A stretch of 64,000 nucleotides of DNA from positions 558,001-622,000 of the forward strand of contig NZ_CP031747.1 in the NCBI RefSeq assembly GCF_005311025.1, given 5' to 3'. Shown here piece by piece: positions 53,901-62,300 of this stretch (position 1 is the stretch's first letter; each line of letters opens with the position of its first letter). The notes below the pieces were generated by a model. It ran no database searches. It worked only from the letters and a program-made list of their open reading frames with translations, and was not told where the DNA came from. A program made the translations under genes and the position numbers. The stretch comes from Alcaligenes faecalis. GTDB taxonomy: Bacteria; Pseudomonadota; Gammaproteobacteria; Burkholderiales; Burkholderiaceae_B.

Positions 53901-54229
53901 AGGCCTTTGAGCAACGCATTCGTGAAGTGGCAGCCCTGCAGAAGGTGCAGAGCATCGACAAGCTGAAGCGGGAAATCGAGGAGCAGCGCAAGACCCACAT
54001 TCAGTTCAGCCTGCTCGACGACGCCAACGCCCTGGCGGAAAAGCGCCTGCGCGATCTGGAGGATGAACTCAAACGTCGGCAGAACCAGTTTGGCGACCTG
54101 CAGGAGCGCCTGAGTCAAGAGAAAACCCGCATTCTTGAACAGGTGCTGCCACGCCGCTTTGCCCTGCGTGGCGAAGCCCAGGTATTCCCGGTCACCATTG
54201 AAATTCGCTTTCCGGAGGTGGGTGCATGA
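50951..54229 (+). CDS. drmD: SNF2-like helicase, DrmD-type (DISARM-like)
   Basis: 1092 residues from the ATG at 50951 (AGGA six bases upstream; ATG 50945 and TTG 50930 are alternatives). Domains: N-terminal region with VGMLATVRNRRGVISAVEPF, SNF2 ATPase with Walker A ADDVGLGKTIEAG near 155 and DEAH box (IVDEAHNLM) near 272, helicase C with LIIFTEYKTTLDYL near 545 and motif VI RNGRIDRHGQS near 640, then a long C-terminal coiled coil (~960-1060: EKEAFEQRIREVAALQ). SNF2-type DrmD is the accessory helicase that defines class 1 DISARM. It overlaps the methyltransferase gene by ATGA, as expected for a joint system. Confidence 0.8.
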   Translation: MKKEKTNPGLDKDSLPRVGMLATVRNRRGVISAVEPFSDSKSSALLHLVTIEFSDADGDAEESLLWERERSPVVLEPNALPRLDREAPMQQDEFLALQRAARWSALTPFLSASNPAERSDPVPTAPVYGAVSVDDFQLVPLARAMRMPRVSLLLADDVGLGKTIEAGLILAELIRKRRIRRVLIITPASLRTQWQQEMEEKFSVGFDIVDKAATHKLQKEMGLDANPWRALPRIITSYHYLRQPDVLEQFIANCESIKQRGGAQLPWDLLIVDEAHNLMPSNFGEDSDLAKMLRLLTPYFEHRLFLTATPHNGHTRCFSGLLEQLDPVRFTQTPDFTDKERKMIGDVLIRRLKSEINDQDRQAGRAPRFAKRYLEPLPLYMFRPEQELAVAVRKFCTQLKGIIRTAPEARMVLNFAIEILRKRLLSCPVAFADSWLRFKEGLATKEALQAAEVAAARRASEEDIDDDQERESRSRHAAQVVGAWMHPYVELLQPEIEAIDAALTSLGLDKQPVIKAKPKSDARFERLRELIGKELRNAEQWKGDERLIIFTEYKTTLDYLVSRLNAEYSAEPGSICQLYGGMHEDEREAVKRAFNDPDSPVRILVATDAASEGLNLQHTARLLMHYEIPWNPSRLEQRNGRIDRHGQSRDVTIFHFTSEDDSDLQFVARVLGKVNDIREDLGSVGELFDAAFQRRMMEMNEDQDVLGDLDLQINNRRSATEDAQVHTEERGEEEKQRLQQLMDDLDLSPDTLKATLAIAMGLGATREVLEGPDALGRMRLRTPLPSRWQAVVDDSLRLPSQKGVSGAMPWLVFDNRFFIHNVNGRPVFRPSPDTVLLHLGHPLLRQSLNAFARLRFPGGQTDFQPPSRWLVSRGEVPAGAQALVLFTVEEMAVNDLRETFHHWTRTLALPVQNRSLGQPLPYNGPHCGPLGSQSAGDMAAARDLWDDVEDDIRNLLAGYRRELTQTLRTQLKSAYDQAKSHEKEAFEQRIREVAALQKVQSIDKLKREIEEQRKTHIQFSLLDDANALAEKRLRDLEDELKRRQNQFGDLQERLSQEKTRILEQVLPRRFALRGEAQVFPVTIEIRFPEVGA

Positions 54230-57200
54230 GTCTGCATGCAGAAGGATGGGCACAGCTGCGGCATGGCGGCCTGTTGATATCTCCGGCCAAACTGGATGAG
54301 TTCTTTCCAGATCCGGCCGCGGCCATGTCCGATTACCAGGCTGAAAAGCTCCGTCGCGCCCTCACGGCCTTTGATGGCAGCAGCGAGAGCCTGGGCAACC
54401 TGCTGGATTACATCCTGCAGGACCTTTCGGGTCTACCCGCCGAAGAGTGGCAAAAAGCCCAGGCTGTCGACAGCCGCTGGGCGGTACGCAGCTTCACTGG
54501 TGTTCAGATCAAACCCCGCCGCCTGTGGCTAGGGCCAAACGGGGAAACCCTGGCTCTGTTTACCCCCGACGATAGCGGTTCGCGGCAATTTGTCAGCCGC
54601 CTGGGTGTCGGGCGCTCAAAGCAGTTGCTTGGCCGGGTGGTGGAATGGCTGCGTCGTACCGGGCAGGCATTGGCGCTGGTTACCAATGGCCGGCAGTGGC
54701 GATTGGTACACGCCGGTGCCGATTACGAGGCCTGGTGTGAATGGGATATCGAACTGTGGTTCAGTGAGGGCCAGCCAGCAGCGCAAACCCTGATCTGGCG
54801 CACCCTGCTCAACCGCAGCACCTTGCTGGCAGAGCATGGGCAGAGCCTGCTGGCGCAGGCCATCAGCGCCTCACGCAAGGGCCAGGCGGAACTGTCCAAT
54901 GTGCTGGGCGAGCGTGTTCGTCAGGGCGTCGAGGAGCTGATTACCGCCTCCCACGTCGCTATCGAGCAGGCCCAGCAGCAAGGGCAGGCTCACGACTACA
55001 AGGATCTGTACGTGGCTGGCTCGCGCATCATCATGCGCTGCATTATTACCCTGTTCGCCGAAGCCCGTGGGCTGATGCCGGTCGACAATCCCATCTATCA
55101 GCAGGCCTACAGCCTGGAAGGGCTGCGCCATCAGCTGGATCGGCGTGCCGGTGGCCGCGGCAACGAGCGCTTGAGTCAGGGCCGTAGTGCTTGGCCGCGC
55201 CTGATTGGCTTGTTCAATCTGATCCACGAAGGCTCGGCCCATGAACGCCTTAGCGTCCCGCAATACGGCGGCGCGCTGTTTGAGCCGGGCAACCCTGCCA
55301 GTGACGACGGCATTTCCCGCGCGCTAGCGCTACTGGAAAGCAGTCAGAACCTGGTCAGCGACCTGCAGGTACACAAGCTGCTGCGCCTGCTGACCCGTAC
55401 CAAGATGAAAGTGCGGCAGGGCCGCAGCAGCCGCTGGGTGGATGCGCCGGTGGATTTCTCCACCCTGTCCTCCGAATACATCGGCATTCTCTATGAAGGC
55501 CTGCTTGATTTTGAACTCAAGCAAGCAGCCGACAATGACCCGGTTATTTTCCTGGCGGTCGGCAACCAGCCGGCACTGACCCTGTCGCAGCTGGAAGCCA
55601 TGGACGACAAGGCGATCAAGCAACTGTTTGAGGCGTTAAAGAAAAAGGACAAAGCCGGTGACGACAGTGACGAGGGAGCGGATGAGGACGCGGATGAATC
55701 GGTAGAATCCGCAGACCTCGACGACAACGATGACGAGGCAGACGCCATCGAAGACGACTCAGAGGAAGACACCAACACCAGTGACGACAACGAAGAGCTG
55801 ACCCTCAGCGAAGATCATCTGCTGCGCGCCAACACCTGGCTACAGCATGCCGCGCAGATTGCCGGGCTGGTGAAAAAGCCCCGTGGCCGCAAAGCCAATA
55901 CCGCTGCCGACGAAGCCCAGCAGGCGCTGGAAAAGGCCGCCAAGCAGCTCTGCGCCCGCATTGTGGCGCCCGGCCAGTTTTTTCTGGTGCGCTGGGGTGG
56001 CACCCGCAAGGGCGCGGGCACCTTCTATACCCGTCCGCAACTGGCCGCACCCACCGTGCGCCGTACCCTGCAGCCGCTGGCCTATGACGCCGTGCAAACC
56101 GAGACCGACCCGCGCACCGGCCTGGACAGCGTGGTGGAGTGGGCTCCGAAAACCCCGGAACAGATACTGGCCCTGAAAGTGTGCGATCCGGCCATGGGCT
56201 CTGGCTCCTTCCTCGCTGGCGCCCTGCGCTACCTCACCGAAGCGCTCACCCAGTCGCTGTTCCATCACAAACTGATCGAGCGCAGCGAAGACGGCGGTGT
56301 GCCGCGCATGGCCGACGGCAAGCTGGCTGAACTGCTCAGCGACGAGATGACCAAGCTCAACCCCAAGGATGATGGTTTTGAAGAGGCCCTGCGCGCCCAG
56401 CTCAAGCGTCACATTGTGGAGCGATGCCTGTACGGTGTGGACCTTGATCCGCTGGCGGTGGAACTGGGGCGTATGGCGCTGTGGGTCGAAACCATGGATC
56501 GCGACCTGCCCTTTGGCTTCCTCGACCACAAGCTCAAGGTCGGTAACGCCCTGGTCGGTACCTGGTTTGATACCTACCGTGATTACCCGGCCATGGCCTG
56601 GCAGCGCGAGGGCGGTGACAAGGATTACCAGAAGAACAAGCCGGACAACCTAATCAACCACTGGTACGAGGACGCCAAAAGCAAGCGCAAGGGCGATGTC
56701 TTTACCGATGCGATCAAGGCGCGAGCCAAAGCCGTGCCTGAACAATTACAGGCGCTGCTCAGCGGTCAGCTGACACTGGAAGGCGGGCTGGACGCGGCCA
56801 ATGTGCACGACGAGCTGCTCAAGGTGTTCCGCAAGCTGCATCGCCTGCCGGTGCACGAAAGTGAAAAACGCGCCGAGATGTACCAGCGCGAAGTACTCAA
56901 CAACCCGCATTACCATGCTCTGAAAGCACGTATGGATCTGTGGTGTGCACTATGGTTCTGGCCGGGTGAGCAGATCGAGCTGGCGCCCTTGCCACGCGAG
57001 TTTGCCAACCCCACAGAGCAGGCACTGGCCATTGTCGCCGAGGTGGCGCGCCGCCAGCGCTTCTTCCACTGGGAGCTGGAATTTCCGGATGTGTTCACCG
57101 CCAGCCAGGACGGTTTTGATGCGCTGTTGGGCAACCCGCCATGGGAAATCCAGAAGCCCAACTCCAAAGAGTTCTTCTCCAACCACGATCCTCTTTATCG

Positions 57201-59313
57201 CGCCTATGGCAAGCAGGATGCCTTGGCTAAACAACTGGAGTATTTCCGCGACTGGCCACAACTTGAGCACGACTGGATTGCCTACAACGCCGGTCTTAAA
57301 GGCATGTCCAACTGGGCGAAGTACGTGGGCAAGCCCTTTGGTGATCGCGTTAGCGAAGACAAAAACGGTAAGAAGAAACATGACCTGAATCTGGGCAGTG
57401 GCCGCAACAGTTTCGAAGCCTCCGCAGCCGCACACAAAAAATGGCAGCAGCAGCGTAAAAAGAACAAGGGCTTTGCCGATACGGTGCACCCCTTCCTGTA
57501 TCAGGGTTCGGCCGACCTCAATACTTACAAGCTGTTTCTGGAACTCAGCCACGCCTTGCTACGCACTCAGGGGCGGCTGGGCATGATCGTGCCCAGTGGC
57601 ATCTACACCGACAAGGGCACCACCGACCTGCGTGAGCTGTTTCTGGCCCAGTGCGACTGGCAATGGCTGTTTGGCTTCGAGAACCGTGAAGGTATTTTTG
57701 ATATTCACCGTTCTTTTAAATTCTGCCCGCTGATTGTGCAGAAGGGCGGGCAAACCCAGGCCATCCGCGCCGCCTTTATGCACCGCAACGTAGACGACTG
57801 GGAACAGGCCGAGCGCCATGTGCTGGCCTATCCCCGGGCGCGGGTGGAGGAGTTCTCGCCTTACTCCAAGGCCATTCTGGAAATCCGCAGCGAGCAGGAT
57901 CTGCGCGTGCTGCAGAAGATCTACGCCAACGGCGTGCTACTGGGCGACCAGAGTGAAAACGGCTGGGGCATCAAGTACGCCCGCGAGTTCGATATGACGA
58001 ACGACTCCAAGCTGTTCCCGCCGCGGCCCAAATGGGAGGAAAAGGGCTACCGCCCCGACGAATACGGCCACTGGCTAAAAGGCCCCTGGCGTGATTACGC
58101 CGGCCCGCAGCATATTCTGGAGCGCGAGCCAGGGCTGGTGCTGTCGCGGGATGGGCAGCAGGCGCTGCGGGTGGATGAGATTGAGGATGTGGCGTTGCCG
58201 CTCTATGAAGGGCGGATGATTGGGCAGTTTGATTTCAGTGAGAAGGGTTGGGTGAGCGGTAAGGCTAGATCGGCCGTTTGGCGCGATATTCCTGCTGCCG
58301 AGAAAACCATTGAACCGCAGTATCTAATGGCTCTTACTGACTACTACGAGGGAAGCAGGGGAGGTGTAAATCGCTTTAAGGTTTCGTTTATGGATGTGAC
58401 TTCAGCAACCAACAAGCGAACAATGATTGCATCCGCTGTGGGAGCTTTCCCATGTAATCACAAAACTCCGACTCTGACAAAGATTGGTACATCACCCGCC
58501 GAAGTAATGTCGCTTGTTGGTGTTTTGAACTCTTTTGTATATGACTATTCATTGAGGCTAAGGCAAGGTGGCCAGTCACTGATTTGGGGTGCGCTGGAGG
58601 AAACGCCAGTAATAGAAAAGGGCCTAATCGCCTCCGAGGTAGGAAGGCTAGCTGCATCTCTTAATCTCGTTAGCCATCTTTTCGATGCTGACTATTGGGT
58701 GAACGTTGCAAGAAATGTTGCAAGAAATAATGCTTCGTTGCACAAATGTTGGGCACTTACGACTCACGAACAGATTAGGCTGAGATCGCTCATTGATGCG
58801 CTGACAGCTTTTGGCGCTGGTCTTTCATGGGATGACTACTTGGTAATACTTGCTGGTTCCGATTTGAGCCTTCAGTCACTCAGTGACACGAGCTTGAGCA
58901 GGTTGCTTGACCCCAAAGGCTTCTGGCGTATCGACAAGGACAAAGACCCGGAATTGCGCCATACCGTCCTGTCGCTGGTCGCCTTCCACGATCTGCAGCA
59001 AAAGGGCCTCGAAGCCTTCCTCGCCCAGAATGACGGCGAAGGCTGGATGATTCCCGAGCAGCTGCGCCTGGCCGACTATGGTCTGGGCCATGACCAGCGT
59101 GCCCAAGAATATCAGCCGGTGGCCTCACGCCTTGGCCCACGCTTCTACGATTGGCAACTCAATGAGGATGTGGAGCGTTCCTGGCAGGAATGCGCCGCCC
59201 ATGCCGAGTTGATCCGGCGTATCGTGCCGCTGCCCGAGCCCGAACCCGCAGATGGCGCTCCCGATGCGCGCGCCACCAATAAAAACGAATCACCGCAGGG
59301 AGCACTGTTCTGA
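54226..59313 (+). CDS. Very large adenine-specific DNA methyltransferase (DrmMI-like)
   Basis: 1695-residue class I SAM methyltransferase. SAM motif I VCDPAMGSGSFLAGAL near 652-667, catalytic N6-adenine motif NPPW at 970-973, and a target-recognition/C-terminal part with weaker conservation. A ~470-residue N-terminal domain of unclear function is joined by a very acidic linker at about 474-525 (runs of Asp/Glu such as DDNDDEADAIEDDSEED). In class 1 DISARM, DrmMI marks host DNA. The patch 58290-58900 is more A/T-rich than the flanks, perhaps a swapped specificity segment. Overlaps the upstream helicase (ATGA) and the downstream helicase (TGATG). Confidence 0.82.
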   Translation: MSLHAEGWAQLRHGGLLISPAKLDEFFPDPAAAMSDYQAEKLRRALTAFDGSSESLGNLLDYILQDLSGLPAEEWQKAQAVDSRWAVRSFTGVQIKPRRLWLGPNGETLALFTPDDSGSRQFVSRLGVGRSKQLLGRVVEWLRRTGQALALVTNGRQWRLVHAGADYEAWCEWDIELWFSEGQPAAQTLIWRTLLNRSTLLAEHGQSLLAQAISASRKGQAELSNVLGERVRQGVEELITASHVAIEQAQQQGQAHDYKDLYVAGSRIIMRCIITLFAEARGLMPVDNPIYQQAYSLEGLRHQLDRRAGGRGNERLSQGRSAWPRLIGLFNLIHEGSAHERLSVPQYGGALFEPGNPASDDGISRALALLESSQNLVSDLQVHKLLRLLTRTKMKVRQGRSSRWVDAPVDFSTLSSEYIGILYEGLLDFELKQAADNDPVIFLAVGNQPALTLSQLEAMDDKAIKQLFEALKKKDKAGDDSDEGADEDADESVESADLDDNDDEADAIEDDSEEDTNTSDDNEELTLSEDHLLRANTWLQHAAQIAGLVKKPRGRKANTAADEAQQALEKAAKQLCARIVAPGQFFLVRWGGTRKGAGTFYTRPQLAAPTVRRTLQPLAYDAVQTETDPRTGLDSVVEWAPKTPEQILALKVCDPAMGSGSFLAGALRYLTEALTQSLFHHKLIERSEDGGVPRMADGKLAELLSDEMTKLNPKDDGFEEALRAQLKRHIVERCLYGVDLDPLAVELGRMALWVETMDRDLPFGFLDHKLKVGNALVGTWFDTYRDYPAMAWQREGGDKDYQKNKPDNLINHWYEDAKSKRKGDVFTDAIKARAKAVPEQLQALLSGQLTLEGGLDAANVHDELLKVFRKLHRLPVHESEKRAEMYQREVLNNPHYHALKARMDLWCALWFWPGEQIELAPLPREFANPTEQALAIVAEVARRQRFFHWELEFPDVFTASQDGFDALLGNPPWEIQKPNSKEFFSNHDPLYRAYGKQDALAKQLEYFRDWPQLEHDWIAYNAGLKGMSNWAKYVGKPFGDRVSEDKNGKKKHDLNLGSGRNSFEASAAAHKKWQQQRKKNKGFADTVHPFLYQGSADLNTYKLFLELSHALLRTQGRLGMIVPSGIYTDKGTTDLRELFLAQCDWQWLFGFENREGIFDIHRSFKFCPLIVQKGGQTQAIRAAFMHRNVDDWEQAERHVLAYPRARVEEFSPYSKAILEIRSEQDLRVLQKIYANGVLLGDQSENGWGIKYAREFDMTNDSKLFPPRPKWEEKGYRPDEYGHWLKGPWRDYAGPQHILEREPGLVLSRDGQQALRVDEIEDVALPLYEGRMIGQFDFSEKGWVSGKARSAVWRDIPAAEKTIEPQYLMALTDYYEGSRGGVNRFKVSFMDVTSATNKRTMIASAVGAFPCNHKTPTLTKIGTSPAEVMSLVGVLNSFVYDYSLRLRQGGQSLIWGALEETPVIEKGLIASEVGRLAASLNLVSHLFDADYWVNVARNVARNNASLHKCWALTTHEQIRLRSLIDALTAFGAGLSWDDYLVILAGSDLSLQSLSDTSLSRLLDPKGFWRIDKDKDPELRHTVLSLVAFHDLQQKGLEAFLAQNDGEGWMIPEQLRLADYGLGHDQRAQEYQPVASRLGPRFYDWQLNEDVERSWQECAAHAELIRRIVPLPEPEPADGAPDARATNKNESPQGALF

Positions 59314-62300
59314 TGCTGAACCCCATTACCTACACCGAAGAGGTCGTCAGCGATTTTCTGCGCTACCAGCTCAGCACCTATGCCTTTGCCGATGAGGGGC
59401 TGTATCGGCAGATGCGTGAGCTGCTCAACCTGGAGCACACTCGCAATACGCCGCTGCTGAAGGGGCCGTTTATCTCGCTGTCGCGCACCTTTATGAAAGG
59501 CGCCAGCCTGGAGCAACTGGTCAAGGAAGGCGTGCTGCATCCGCATATTCGCCAACTGTCACCTTATCCCGGCGCTTATCTGCACCAGGAAAAGGCCTTC
59601 CGCTCCATCAAAGCTGGTCGGACCACGCTGGTGGCGACCGGTACCGGTTCGGGCAAGACCGAGTCCTTCTTGTTGCCGATCATCAGTCGTTGCCTGCAGT
59701 TGCGTGATGAGGGCGCCGAAGCAGGGGTAACGGCTGTGATCGTTTACCCGATGAACGCCCTGGCCGAAGACCAGCTGCAGCGGATGCGCGAGCTGCTGGT
59801 CGGTACGGGTGTCACCTTCGGTATGTATGTGGGCAAAACACCTCGCACTGAGGCCGACATTAACGGTGTGCGCCTGGCTCCTGGCAGCACGGTGGCGGAT
59901 TACCGCAGTAAGTTGCAGCAGATGCAGCAGCAGAAGATTGATGTCGCTTTGCATCCCGCTGAGGAGCGGGTGAGCCGTGAAGCTATGCGCACCAACGGCC
60001 AGCAGCCGCGTATTCTGCTGACCAACGTCAAACAGCTGGAACTGCTGCTGACCCGCCAGCAGGACCTGGAACTGTTCGATAACGCCCGTCTGGAGTTTAT
60101 GGTATTCGACGAGGCGCACACCTTTACCGGCGCCGGTGGTGCCGAAACCGCCTGCCTGATCCGCCGACTGCGCGCCTATTGCGGCAAGGATGAAAACAGC
60201 ACCACCTGCATCGCCACCTCGGCCACCATTGCCGATCCGCGTCGCGGCATCGAGGCTGGTCGCGAGTTTGCCAGCCGATTTTTTGGCATTGATGGCCAAA
60301 ATGTCGAGCTGATTGGAGAGGCCTACGAAGAGGACATCTGGGGCGAGCCGCGCAGCGTGAGTGCGCCGTTCAATGGCGATCAGGCCATGCAGCTGAAAAC
60401 CGTGCTGGAAATGCTTGGCACCCTGGACAAAGCCGAGGTTGATGCTGCTGACCTGCAAGCCTTTCGCATCTGGTTCCAGACCACCAGCGGCATGCGCATG
60501 GCTGGCGATAACTGGCGTGAAGCGCTGAACCAATGGCTCAGCCACAACGAGGTGGTCTACCAGATTGCCGAGGCCCTGCGCCGGCCGCGGGCCGTCGCCA
60601 GTCTGTTGGAAGATTTGAACGCAGCTCTGGGTCGCCCGATTACCGAAGAGGAAATTTTGATCTGGCTGGCGCTGGGCGCTGCGGCACGCAATGGCGACCG
60701 CCCTTTGCTGCGCCCGGTGGTGCACGGCTTTGTGCGCGGGGTTAGCGGTGCGGTGGTGACCTTCGAGGAAGGCCAAGGTCAGCCTGCCAAGTTGTGGCTG
60801 TCTGCCGAAGATGCCATCAGCGACGATGCAGGCCGTGACACAGAGTTGAAGCCTTTCCCGCTATCCAGCTGCACCACCTGCGGCCAGCATTATTTCGAGC
60901 ACGGATTGGAAGACTTCAACTTCACCGGCAGCGAACCGGGTGGCGGCTCCGCTGAAGGCAAGAACCGCGCTTGGCGGGCAACCGACATTACCCTGGGTGG
61001 GGTGCGTGCGGTTTCGTTGGACCACCAGGTGGGTTCGGATGGGGAGGAGGAGCCTTCGCGCACCGAAGTGCTGTTTGTCTGCCGCTACTGCGGCACCACC
61101 CACGACCGGCAGTTGCCGGAGTGCGTCGGCTGCGGCCGTAACAAGGTGCTGAAGGCGCTGCATTTTGTGCAACAAAAAGAAGACCACATTGGTCGCCTGA
61201 CCCGCTGTGTGTCCTGTGGCGCCCACGGCCGCCGGGTGACCGGCAGTTACCGTGAGCCGGCGCGTCCGGTGCGTGCCACCGGTGTGGCCGACGTGCATGT
61301 ACTAGCGCAAAGCATGATTCACCGGGCCGAGCGCAAGCGTCTGCTGGTATTTGCAGACAATCGACAGGATGCGGCCTTTCAGGCCGGGTGGATGCAGGAC
61401 CGTTCGCGCCGCTATCGTCTGCGGGAGTTGATCTACAAGAAACTGAGTGCCGGTGCGGTGTCGGTCAGTGATCTGGTGCTGTGGCTGGATCAGTACCTGG
61501 ATGCCGACGACGAGTTGTCGCGCGCCTTGATTCCTGAAGTCTGGCGGGTGGAGAGCAAGTCGGAAACCAGTCTGGCGCACGCCGAGGAACGCAAATGGTT
61601 CCTGCGTGCCCAGGTGCTACGCGAGCTGACATTGGGTGCACGACAAAGCACCGGTTTGGAACCTCTGGGCCGACTGAAAATTCATTACCGAGGGCTGGAT
61701 GAGACTCATCCGGTGATTCAGAAGTGGGCAGCAAGCCTGGGGTGCACGGCGCAGGACCTGCGTGAAGGCATTGCCTCGCTGCTGGATGCCGCCCGCTCCC
61801 GGCGTATGCTGTTCGATCCCATTACCCGTATGTTTTCCAAGTTCTGGCTGGATGGCGAGAAAGAGGTGTTGCGCGGTTATCTGCCTATCATGCGCGGTGT
61901 GCCTGAGGCGCTGGTATTCGAACGGGATGGCCAGCACGACAAGGGCCGCATCAAGCAATGGTTCAGCAACTACGACAGCTCAGCCAAGCAGGCGGCTGGC
62001 GCTTGGGGCGTGCCGCATGACCAAATCCAGGCGTTTTTGCACGACGTATGGCGCCTGTGTAGCGATGAGCTTGAGCTGCTCACCCAGGTCCAGCTTAAGG
62101 GTGCCCGTGGCAAGAACCTGCCGGGCTGTCACGGCTCCACCCAGGTGCACGTGGACAACCTGATGTTGGTGCCCTCCACCGGCATGTACCGCTGCCAGAC
62201 CTGCCGTCGGCTGCATGCCCGGGTCAACCCGGGGATGACCTGTATGGCCTGGCGTTGTAACGGCAAGCTGGTGTTCGAGGAGGAAAACCCGGACAACTAC

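Noticed and set aside
59559-60776. 405-codon minus-strand open frame opposite the large helicase
   Set aside because: Shadow of the helicase gene; the plus-strand translation has all helicase motifs and the minus frame has no start signal or domain.
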